This document shows positions 1 to 5,230 of a stretch of DNA of 8,997 nucleotides, in pieces. How positions within the stretch are numbered: position 1 is the first letter of the stretch; every line of letters begins with the position of its first letter. The stretch comes from Planctomycetota bacterium (GTDB lineage: Bacteria > Planctomycetota > Phycisphaerae > UBA1845 > PWPN01). The notes under the pieces are model-generated. The model did no database searches. It was not told the DNA's origin and saw only the letters and a list, made by a program, of their open reading frames with translations. The DNA lies in assembly GCA_016209665.1 (NCBI GenBank), contig JACQVT010000321.1, forward strand, positions 1 through 8,997, read 5' to 3'. The position numbers and the translations under genes are program-made.

Positions 1-98
1 CATCGCTGCACCGCCAACCCGCCGATGAAACAGAAGTTCCACCGCCTGTTTCGGAAGAAGGCCTGAAGGCGAGCGGCGAGGCGAACCAGTTCGGTCAT
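1..98 (-). CDS. Nucleotidyltransferase-like protein, N-terminal fragment (AbiEii/MNT type), cut by window edge
   Basis: Reading the minus strand from an ATG at 98-96 gives 32 codons before the window ends: MTELVRLAARLQAF, then a basic stretch, then WNFCFIGGLAVQR. The FIGGLAVQR segment matches the first glycine motif of minimal nucleotidyltransferases of the AbiEii/MNT group, where a short N-terminal helix precedes a 'cfIGG.A..rwG' strand-turn-helix. The catalytic GS...D.D motif would lie beyond the edge and cannot be checked. The ATG overlaps the TGA of the 70-residue gene (ATGA), which indicates translational coupling. Known members of this superfamily transfer nucleotides to tRNA or protein targets, and some are toxins of toxin-antitoxin or abortive infection systems. 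Assignment rests on 32 residues plus my memory that small proteins like the neighbour often precede such genes, so function is inferred. Confidence 0.72.
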   Translation of the reverse strand, partial: MTELVRLAARLQAFFRNRRWNFCFIGGLAVQR

Positions 99-307
99 TT
101 CCGTGCCCTGGCAAACCAGGCCTGTTGTTCGACGAGTCCGGAGATCAGCGGCTTGGGACAGTCGCGGAGGGCGCCCTCGAGCAGACCATCGAACAACGGG
201 ATCACCTTTTCCGTCTCGACGCGCCGCAACTCCTCCCGGCGGATCTGTTCGAGGATCGGGCCGGCGATCTTCCATTTCTCCACAAAGCCCGCGTTCGATC
301 GGTCCAT
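95..307 (-). CDS. Small conserved-looking protein (70 aa) paired with the nucleotidyltransferase
   Basis: This is a 70-residue, soluble, mostly helical and charged protein: an N-terminal WKIAGPILEQIRREELRR segment, an acidic/hydrophobic middle and a C-terminal SGLVEQQAWFARARK. There is no signal peptide or membrane segment. It contains no histidine, so it cannot be a HEPN RNase, which needs an RxxxxH motif, even though HEPN proteins are the usual partners of MNT nucleotidyltransferases. Its start is well supported: AAGGAG lies 8 nt upstream and a perfect TATAAT lies about 30 nt upstream. The stop overlaps the next start by ATGA. By position it could be the antitoxin or a binding partner of the downstream enzyme; that is inference. 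I recall the pattern 'GLVEQQ.WF.R.R' from small genes in front of nucleotidyltransferases, but know no characterised function. Confidence 0.85.
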   Translation of the reverse strand: MDRSNAGFVEKWKIAGPILEQIRREELRRVETEKVIPLFDGLLEGALRDCPKPLISGLVEQQAWFARARK

Positions 308-315
308 CGGGGATG

Positions 316-321
316 CTCCTT
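316..321 (-). promoter_or_regulatory. Shine-Dalgarno of the 70-aa gene
   Basis: Minus strand AAGGAG, 8 nt before the ATG at 307. It is one of the few strong Shine-Dalgarno sites in the window and fixes the start of the small gene. Confidence 0.8.
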
Positions 322-337
322 CATCGGGATACCCCTC

Positions 338-343
338 ATTATA
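338..343 (-). promoter_or_regulatory. -10 box (TATAAT) of the two-gene module
   Basis: A perfect TATAAT on the minus strand, which would place the transcription start near 331 and give a leader of about two dozen nucleotides carrying the Shine-Dalgarno. No good -35 box is seen: the hexamer 17 bp upstream is GTGCCT (366-361), inside the inverted repeat at 357-387. This suggests either an activator-dependent promoter or one whose -35 region is occupied by a regulator. Confidence 0.55.
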
Positions 344-356
344 CCGCGCAGAATGA

Positions 357-387
357 AACGAGGCACCCGGTCGGCGGCTGCCTCGTT
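357..387. repeat. Inverted repeat overlapping the -35 region
   Basis: AACGAGGCA (357-365) and TGCCTCGTT (379-387) form a perfect 9-bp inverted repeat with a 13-nt loop. On the minus strand it is followed by a short T-rich run (TTTCATTCT), so it may be a second terminator for transcripts coming from the recombinase gene. It also covers the expected -35 position of the 70-aa gene promoter, so it may be an operator. The sequence does not decide between these. Confidence 0.5.
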
Positions 388-522
388 CGCGAAAAGCTGT
401 CGGCGTCTATCGGGCTTGAGCGGCGAGGTCAGGTTCCCGGGCTCGAAGGTTCGGTTCTCAGGTGCGGCAAGGGGCTGCCGCAGACCGCTCCCTAACCGTC
501 GCGGCTCGCATGGCTTTTCTCC

Positions 523-541
523 TCACGCCCGCGGGTGGGCC
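523..541. repeat. 19-bp direct repeat, copy A (intergenic)
   Basis: TCACGCCCGCGGGTGGGCC, identical to 585-603. Copy B encodes the last codons and stop of the recombinase (AHPRA-stop, minus strand); this copy lies downstream of the gene. The two copies are 62 bp apart and flank the hairpin at 548-567. Between this repeat and the 357-387 inverted repeat (388-522) I see no gene. Confidence 0.75.
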
Positions 542-543
542 GC

Positions 544-567
544 AAAAGGCGGGCAAGGATGCCCGCC
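544..567 (-). terminator. Rho-independent terminator candidate after xer
   Basis: GGCGGGCA (548-555) pairs perfectly with TGCCCGCC (560-567) around a 4-nt loop, and on the minus strand the stem is followed by TTTT (547-544). It begins 17 nt past the recombinase stop. The T run is short, so termination may be partial. The hairpin could also be a copy of a dispersed palindromic (REP-like) element. Confidence 0.6.
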
Positions 568-584
568 CCCCAAACGTTTCCTGG

Positions 585-603
585 TCACGCCCGCGGGTGG
601 GCC
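585..603. repeat. 19-bp direct repeat, copy B (3' end of xer)
   Basis: Second exact copy of the 523-541 sequence. On the minus strand it includes the final codons and TGA of the recombinase. It contains the 8-bp palindrome CCCGCGGG. Confidence 0.75.
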
Positions 604-1604
604 TGGTCGTAGGCCTGTTTCATGCGGGCCGCGGTCACGTGCGTGTAGATCTGCGTCGTCGACAGCGACTGATGGCCGAGCAGCTCCTGCACCGCCCGCA
701 GGTCGGCCCCGCGATTGAGCATGTGGGTGGCGAAGCTGTGCCGCAGCGTGTGCGGGCTGATCGTCGGATCCAGGCCGCAGACGGCCAAGTACTTGTCGAG
801 CTTGCGGCGGACGCTCCGCGTGCTCAGCCGCTGGCCGTGCTTGTTGACGAACACCGCCTCCTGGTTGAACGAGCCCGACCGCGGGTCGGCTCGTCGCAGC
901 TCCATGTAGCGCTTCACCCAGGCCAGGGCCGTCGGCGAGATCGGCGTCACCCGCTCCTTCTTGCCCTTGCCGCGGATGTGAAGGGCCTCGCCCACGAAGT
1001 CGATGTCCGCCAGGTTCAGATCAACCAACTCGCTGACCCGCACGCCCGTGCTGTACATCGTCTCCAGCATGGCCCGGTCGCGACACCCGAGCATGGTGCT
1101 CACGTCGGGCGTCTCCAGGAGCTTGCGGACCTCGTGCTCCTCCAGGAACTTCGGCAAGCGCTTGTCCTGCTTGGGCGTGCGGATGCTGGCCAGCGGGTTG
1201 CCCTTGACGTACCCGCGCTTCAGGCAGAACTTGTAGAAGCTCCGCAGCGTCGCCAGCTTCCGCGCGGTCGTGCTCTTGGAGTACTCCTGGGTGCGGAGGA
1301 ACACCAGGAACCGCTGGACGTCCTCCGTATCCACCGCGACCAGGTCCACGCTGCCCGGGGCCGCGGACGCGGACGCAGACGGAGACGCCGCCACCGCGGT
1401 TGCCGTCCCGCCGCCATGGCCGCCCAGATCGAAGGACGGTGCGGCCGGAGCGGCTTCGGCAGGACTGCCCGCCGAACTTCCCTCGGCCAGGAACCCGCAG
1501 AACTGATGCAGGTCCGCGGCATAGCACTTGGCCGTATGAGGCGAGAAGTGCCGCTCAAACCGCAGGTAATTGAGGAACTCGTCGATCTGTTTGTTTTCGT
1601 TCAT
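585..1604 (-). CDS. xerC: Tyrosine recombinase XerC/XerD with an N-terminal-domain insertion
   Basis: This 339-residue tyrosine recombinase probably resolves chromosome dimers at dif together with FtsK. Residues 1-40 and about 87-140 form the SAM-like core-binding domain, and about 150-339 the catalytic domain. The catalytic set is complete: R189 (TGVRVSEL), K213 (GKGKKER), H285 and R288 (HTLRHSFATHML), H311 (LLGHQSLSTTQ) and the nucleophile Y320 (IYTHV). All sit 41 positions later than in E. coli XerD (R148, K172, H244, R247, H270, Y279), and the whole protein is 41 residues longer. The excess is an Ala/Ser/Gly/Pro-rich insert at about residues 41-86. The ATG at 1604 aligns with XerC/XerD N termini; the TTG at 1646 would add 14 unrelated residues. 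It is closer to XerC in LRSFYKF and AYDQAHPRA, but C and D cannot be separated firmly. Confidence 0.93.
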   Translation of the reverse strand: MNENKQIDEFLNYLRFERHFSPHTAKCYAADLHQFCGFLAEGSSAGSPAEAAPAAPSFDLGGHGGGTATAVAASPSASASAAPGSVDLVAVDTEDVQRFLVFLRTQEYSKSTTARKLATLRSFYKFCLKRGYVKGNPLASIRTPKQDKRLPKFLEEHEVRKLLETPDVSTMLGCRDRAMLETMYSTGVRVSELVDLNLADIDFVGEALHIRGKGKKERVTPISPTALAWVKRYMELRRADPRSGSFNQEAVFVNKHGQRLSTRSVRRKLDKYLAVCGLDPTISPHTLRHSFATHMLNRGADLRAVQELLGHQSLSTTQIYTHVTAARMKQAYDQAHPRA

Positions 1605-1691
1605 GGTGCTTGATTGACACGACAGCGGCGAACTTTCGTGTTTCAACCTGGCTTACCGACGGCATGACTCGCATCCCAGCAAGCTTTGCGG

Positions 1692-1898
1692 TCAGTTGAC
1701 GACCTCCTCGAGGTCCATCTCGAGACGGCGGCCCATCTGGTAACTCAGGACGGCCGCATCGAACCAATCGAATCCCGTATCGGCCCGGGACGCCATCTCG
1801 GCAAAGGCGGTGATGATATCCGCCTCCCGCCCGGCCTGATAGCGAAACAGGTACCGATGACCTCCCTTGACCAACGACAGTTGCCGGACCAGACTCAT
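1692..1898 (-). CDS. Conserved-looking hypothetical protein, 68 aa
   Basis: A small soluble protein of unknown function. It starts MSLVRQLSLVKGGHRYLFRYQ and contains an acidic/aromatic FDWFDAAVLSYQMGRRL segment near the C terminus. There is no signal peptide or membrane helix. The ATG is preceded on the minus strand by GGAG with 8 nt spacing (1907-1910) and AAGG closer by, which supports the start. It lies 51 bp after the lipoprotein gene and 87 bp before xer on the same strand, so the three may share a transcript. The composition reads as real protein, with its aromatic and charged residues regularly distributed and no GC-frame bias. I recall similar short proteins in planctomycetes but cannot name a domain. 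Confidence 0.75.
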   Translation of the reverse strand: MSLVRQLSLVKGGHRYLFRYQAGREADIITAFAEMASRADTGFDWFDAAVLSYQMGRRLEMDLEEVVN

Positions 1899-1949
1899 CG
1901 AGCCTTCTCCCCGGCGACAGGCGGAAACGACGCCTGACGCCGATTCCGC

Positions 1950-2690
1950 CTACTGAACCAATTCCCTGGCCACCGAGTAGCAGCAGTACCTCAGGTAATA
2001 CTCCTGGCTGGCCAGGTACTTCCTCCAGCCATACGGCGTCTTGTTTGCGTCGCGGACCTCGGCATACTCCTCGACGTCCCGCTGAACCGCGTGGTGCTCC
2101 GCGTTGAAGGTTCGCTGCACCTGGGCCCACGGTCGCGGCGACCGCTGGTCCGGCGCCGCCGGGAACGGCCGCTTCAGCCCCGAGTCGATCGCCGGCCCCG
2201 CCGGCGTCCCGCCCGGCGACGGCCCGTATAGCTCAGCCACGATCCCCACCACCGGCGTGTAGGGGTCGTACTCCGTTACCGCGAACACGATGATGGCGTC
2301 GGCTCCCAGCCGTTCGCAGATGGCCAGGGCGTGTTCCGCCGAAACCACCTGCCGCTGGCCCTGCTCGGCCAGCACCGCCAGCACACGGTTCACGCCGATG
2401 ACCCCGATCCCTGGGATGCTCGACAGCTCGCTGGCCATCAGGTCCGCGACCTTGAGCATGTCGATGTCCGGGCCGCCGCTCGCGTTGATCGGCGGAGCGA
2501 TCGCCACCGACGTCCCCGGTGGCAACGACGCCACGAACATCGGCGCCTTCTTCTCCTGGTGCGAGCAGCTCGCCACGACCAGCAGCAGAACCCCAACCCC
2601 GCCGCGCAGGCTCCGCTCCCGCCGCACCCGCACGGCTCGCTGGCCGGTCAACCCGGCACCGACAACGGCTCTGGTTCGACGCGCGATCAT
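1950..2690 (-). CDS. Predicted lipoprotein, possibly CsgG/LpoB/TolB-N-like fold
   Basis: A 246-residue protein with an arginine-rich n-region, a hydrophobic stretch (VGVLLLVVA, about 32-40) and a lipobox VASC with C42 as the lipidated residue, so it is predicted to be anchored in a membrane. The mature part starts with a polar linker, then VAIAPPIN (62-69), a helix about 80-91, NRVLAVLAEQ (101-110) and LGADAIIVFAVTEYDPY (128-144). This alternation resembles the CsgG/LpoB/TolB N-domain group of periplasmic lipoproteins; the fold match is a pattern judgement. The C-terminal 45 residues are rich in Tyr, Arg and Gln. The start is uncertain: the ATG at 2690 has AAGG directly against it, and GTG codons at residues 20 and 22 would give a more ordinary signal peptide. 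Confidence 0.75.
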   Translation of the reverse strand: MIARRTRAVVGAGLTGQRAVRVRRERSLRGGVGVLLLVVASCSHQEKKAPMFVASLPPGTSVAIAPPINASGGPDIDMLKVADLMASELSSIPGIGVIGVNRVLAVLAEQGQRQVVSAEHALAICERLGADAIIVFAVTEYDPYTPVVGIVAELYGPSPGGTPAGPAIDSGLKRPFPAAPDQRSPRPWAQVQRTFNAEHHAVQRDVEEYAEVRDANKTPYGWRKYLASQEYYLRYCCYSVARELVQ

Positions 2691-3119
2691 CCTTGATCGA
2701 CCGTCATATCGGACGACGGCTCCTGCTTCGGCTCAGTCGACTCATCCGTGAGTTGACGCCGTACCGTCGCGGTCCAACGCTGGTTCGCGGACCAGAACAG
2801 AACTAACTTCGTCTAACTCGCTATCGCCCTTAACTCTTTTTCGGGCGAACTTCCGCCGCAATGGCCGGGCGGCCTTTGTTTATCGGCTGTCTCGGCCCGG
2901 CTACTCACCGACGCCGAATCCGCCTCATACCGTACGTTTGTCCGATAATCTGCAACGTATATCGACCCTCCGGCCGACACCTCTGCACCCGATTAGCGTT
3001 TCGCGCAAACATCGCGCCACCCCGCGCGGAATCCGCGCTACCCCCGTCACCAGGCCTCCCGGGAACCCGGCCCTCGGCCCTCGAGTCCCCACCTTGACGA
3101 CGACGGCACCGGCGATGCT
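2691..3119. other. Divergent intergenic region, no gene seen
   Basis: This lies between the leftward lipoprotein gene and the rightward mutS2, so promoters for both should sit here. I find no convincing -35/-10 pair on either strand. Weak elements are an isolated GATAAT at 2944-2949 (plus strand) and a 6-bp inverted repeat TCGCCC/GGGCGA at 2824-2848 with a 13-nt loop. Reading frames here give Pro/Arg-rich, low-plausibility peptides. No tRNA-like cloverleaf was recognised. Confidence 0.5.
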
Positions 3120-3158
3120 GGGGGCCGCCTCGGCGGGTATGCCGGCCCCCGCGGTTTT
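3120..3158 (+). promoter_or_regulatory. Terminator-like hairpin in the mutS2 leader
   Basis: GGGGGCCG (3120-3127) pairs perfectly with CGGCCCCC (3143-3150), giving an all-GC 8-bp stem with a 15-nt loop, followed 4 nt later by TTTT (3155-3158). The orientation suits termination on the plus strand, but no plus-strand gene lies upstream in the window and mutS2 starts 15 nt after the T run. It may be an attenuator or a 5' stabilising structure, or be inert if the mutS2 promoter lies within or after it. Confidence 0.45.
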
Positions 3159-3172
3159 CGTAAAATGTTCAC

Positions 3173-5080
3173 GTGGACCCACACACGCTGGACAAGCTCG
3201 AGTTCGAAGCCGTCCGCACGATCCTGGCCCAGTTCGCCAGTTGTGCCCTGGGTAGGACAATGGCGGTGAAGATCAAGCCGGTCAGCCGGCGGGATCTGAT
3301 CGAGCAGTGGCACCGCCAAGTGCACGACCTGATCGAAATGGCGGCCGACCGCGACCTGCCGCCGTTCGGCGGCGTCCACGACATTCGGGACGCCATCCGG
3401 ACCGCCGTGCCCCCCCACTGTCTCGAGCCCAACGATCTCGCGGTCGTGGCCGAGACGCTCGCCGCGACGCACGCCGTGGTGGCCTGGGCGGGGGGCTTGC
3501 TCCCCAGCGCCGAGCACCTGCGGGCCGTCTGTGAGAGCATCGGCGACTTCAGAATCCTGGCCGACGCCATCCGCCAAGTGATCGGGCCGACCGGTGAGGT
3601 CCGCGACGACGCCAGCCCCCGCCTCCGGCGCATCCGCGCCGAGATCAGCGGGGCCCGGATCAGCATCGGCCACGTCTTCGACCGGCTCCTCCGCGACCGT
3701 AATCTCACCCGTCTGCTGCGTTATCCCCAGGCCACGTTTCACGACGACCGCCTCGTGCTGCCCCTGGCCGCCGAGCACCGCGGACGGATTCCGGGCATCG
3801 TCCACCGCAGTTCGGATTCTGGAGCCACCCTGTTCGTCGAGCCCGCCGCCGCCGTCGAACTCAACAACCGCATCATCTCGCTCAAACACGACGAGAACAC
3901 CGAGATCGGGCGCCTGCTGTCGCACCTGACGCATCAAATCTTCCTCAACCGCGAGCAGCTTCTGGGGACGATGGAGGCCCTCGCCGTCCTTGACCTGATC
4001 ACGGCCAAGGTGCGGTTCGCCCGAGCGTACAAACTGGTGTGCCCCGTAATCTCGGCTGATGGCCGGCTCCTGCTGCGGCAGGTTCGACATCCACTGCTGA
4101 TGCGGCTGGCTCAGGAGGCCGCCCAGCGGGGCGAAAACCGTGAGGTGGTGCCGATCGATGTGCGGCTCGGGGAGGATTTCGATCTGCTGGTGATCACCGG
4201 CCCCAACACGGGGGGCAAGACCGTGGCTCTCAAGACCGTCGGACTGATCGCCCTGATGGCCCAGGCCGGCCTGCCCATCCCCGCCGCCGCGGGCAGCACC
4301 GTCCCGGTCTACGCCGAGGTATTGATCGACGTCGGCGACGAGCAAAGCCTCCAGCAGTCGCTCAGCACGTTCAGCGCCCACCTGTCGCGGCTGCTGATGA
4401 TCCTCAAGCAGGCCGGGCCCGCCACGCTGGTGCTGATCGATGAACTCGGCGCCGGCACCGACCCCGACGAGGGAGCCGCCATCGGCCAGGCTATCGTCGA
4501 GGAACTGCTGCATCGGCGGTGCTCGGCCATGGTCACGACGCACCTGGGTGTACTGAAAAGCGTCGCCTACCGCGAAGCCCGGGCCGAAAACGCCTGCGTG
4601 GACTTCGACGTCAAGACTTTGGAGCCGACCTATCGCCTGCTGATCGGCGAGCCCGGCAGCAGCAACGCCATCAACATCGCCTCGCGGCTGGGCCTCCCGC
4701 CGCGGGTCATCGAGTCCGCCCGGAGGTACCTCAGCGAGTCGGGCCAGCAGCTCGACCGGGCCATCCGCGGCACGCTCCAGTCTCGTCGCCAAGCCGAGCA
4801 GGCCCGGACCGACGCTGAATCCGCCAAGGCCCAGGCCATTCAGGACATCGAGGCCGCTCGCCGCGAGCGGGAGACGCTGCGGCAACAGCGGACCGAGTTC
4901 GACCGCTGGGTCCAGCGGATCACCTCGTTACGGCCCGGCGACCGCGTCCACGTCCGGCGGTTCGACCGCCCCGGGACCATCGTCCGCGTCCTGCTCCACA
5001 AGCAGTTGGCGGTGGTCAACGTGGGCTCAATGGAACTGGAGGTTCCCCTCCGCGAGATCCTCCTTGCCCCGACAGCCTGA
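3173..5080 (+). CDS. mutS2: MutS2-family ATPase lacking the Smr domain
   Basis: A 635-residue MutS2. Residues 1-300 form the MutS2-type core/lever region, with PFGG (64-67) and SSDSGATLFVEP (213-224). The ATPase follows: Walker A GPNTGGKT (343-350), the LSTFSAHL segment (397-404), Walker B LVLIDELGAGTDP (419-431) and the TTHLGVLK switch (455-462). A short coiled coil lies at about 525-580 and a small KOW-like beta domain (GDRVHVRRF...GTIVRV) at about 589-632, where the protein stops. Typical MutS2, about 780 residues, continues into a C-terminal Smr nuclease/DNA-binding domain with LDLRG; none is present here. MutS2 proteins suppress recombination or act on stalled ribosomes (RqcU-type role). 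The GTG at 3173 is the only start consistent with MutS2 N termini, since TAA lies in frame at 3161. No Shine-Dalgarno is visible. Confidence 0.95.
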   Translation: MDPHTLDKLEFEAVRTILAQFASCALGRTMAVKIKPVSRRDLIEQWHRQVHDLIEMAADRDLPPFGGVHDIRDAIRTAVPPHCLEPNDLAVVAETLAATHAVVAWAGGLLPSAEHLRAVCESIGDFRILADAIRQVIGPTGEVRDDASPRLRRIRAEISGARISIGHVFDRLLRDRNLTRLLRYPQATFHDDRLVLPLAAEHRGRIPGIVHRSSDSGATLFVEPAAAVELNNRIISLKHDENTEIGRLLSHLTHQIFLNREQLLGTMEALAVLDLITAKVRFARAYKLVCPVISADGRLLLRQVRHPLLMRLAQEAAQRGENREVVPIDVRLGEDFDLLVITGPNTGGKTVALKTVGLIALMAQAGLPIPAAAGSTVPVYAEVLIDVGDEQSLQQSLSTFSAHLSRLLMILKQAGPATLVLIDELGAGTDPDEGAAIGQAIVEELLHRRCSAMVTTHLGVLKSVAYREARAENACVDFDVKTLEPTYRLLIGEPGSSNAINIASRLGLPPRVIESARRYLSESGQQLDRAIRGTLQSRRQAEQARTDAESAKAQAIQDIEAARRERETLRQQRTEFDRWVQRITSLRPGDRVHVRRFDRPGTIVRVLLHKQLAVVNVGSMELEVPLREILLAPTA

Positions 5081-5097
5081 GACAGCGAGGCGGACCG

Positions 5098-5137
5098 TCT
5101 GGGGTCCTCATCTCCTCCACATAACTCGGACCCCAGA
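5098..5137. terminator. 10-bp inverted repeat after mutS2, possible terminator
   Basis: TCTGGGGTCC (5098-5107) is the exact reverse complement of GGACCCCAGA (5128-5137), separated by a 20-nt loop and starting 17 nt after the mutS2 stop. There is no T run after it, so it is not a canonical intrinsic terminator. GGACC at 5092-5096 could instead pair with GGTCC at 5103-5107, giving a competing smaller hairpin. It marks the boundary between mutS2 and the promoter of the next gene pair. Confidence 0.5.
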
Positions 5138-5178
5138 ATGGGCTTAGCGCAAGTGCCTGTTAAGACTAAAGTTGCGGC

Positions 5179-5207
5179 TTGACTGAGGCCGATATTGGTG
5201 ATATCAT
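5179..5207 (+). promoter_or_regulatory. Sigma-70-type promoter of the 278-aa/PIN operon
   Basis: TTGACT (5179-5184), a 17-bp spacer and TATCAT (5202-5207), with TG at 5199-5200 forming an extended -10. Both hexamers match consensus at five of six positions. The expected transcription start is about 5214, leaving a leader of roughly 17 nt before the ATG at 5231. This is the best promoter in the window and shows that the pair is transcribed independently of mutS2. Confidence 0.75.
5191..5206. promoter_or_regulatory. Candidate operator over the -10 box
   Basis: GATAT (5191-5195) and ATATC (5201-5205) form an inverted repeat with 5-nt spacing, and TGATATCA (5199-5206) is a perfect 8-bp palindrome. 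Both overlap the -10 region. Such placement is typical of autoregulated toxin-antitoxin operons; binding by the operon's own product is inference. Confidence 0.4.
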
Positions 5208-5219
5208 CTGTGTAAGATT

Positions 5220-5223
5220 AGGG
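5220..5223 (+). promoter_or_regulatory. Weak Shine-Dalgarno (AGGG) of the 278-aa gene
   Basis: AGGG ends 7 nt before the ATG at 5231, which is also the first ATG after the predicted transcription start. Confidence 0.45.
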
Positions 5224-5230
5224 CATTGTT

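Noticed and set aside
1..66. Apparent C-terminal tail of a plus-strand gene ending in TGA at 64-66
   Set aside because: The minus strand here reads as a nucleotidyltransferase N terminus coupled by ATGA to a well-supported small gene, which explains the stretch better.
462..1613. 383-codon plus-strand frame opposite xer
   Set aside because: An Arg/Val/Leu/His-biased antisense frame. The recombinase on the other strand has a complete catalytic set.
1605..1646. TTG start for xer at 1646
   Set aside because: The extra 14 residues do not align with Xer proteins, whereas the ATG at 1604 fits exactly.
1555..2130. 191-codon minus-strand frame overlapping the lipoprotein, 68-aa and xer genes
   Set aside because: It overlaps three better candidates in another frame and is Gly/Arg-biased.
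2804..2835. Three TAACT motifs on the plus strand, possible operator repeats
   Set aside because: Only 5 bases long and irregularly spaced (10 and 17 bp), in a locally AT-richer stretch; chance is the simpler explanation.
2861..3097. 78-codon plus-strand frame in the divergent intergenic region
   Set aside because: Pro/Arg-rich C-terminal half, no Shine-Dalgarno, no motif; not convincing as a gene.
3047..4885. 612-codon open frame on the minus strand opposite mutS2
   Set aside because: It is the antisense shadow of a GC-rich gene. Its translation is Gly/Asp/Gln/His-biased without motifs, while the plus strand has all MutS2 motifs.
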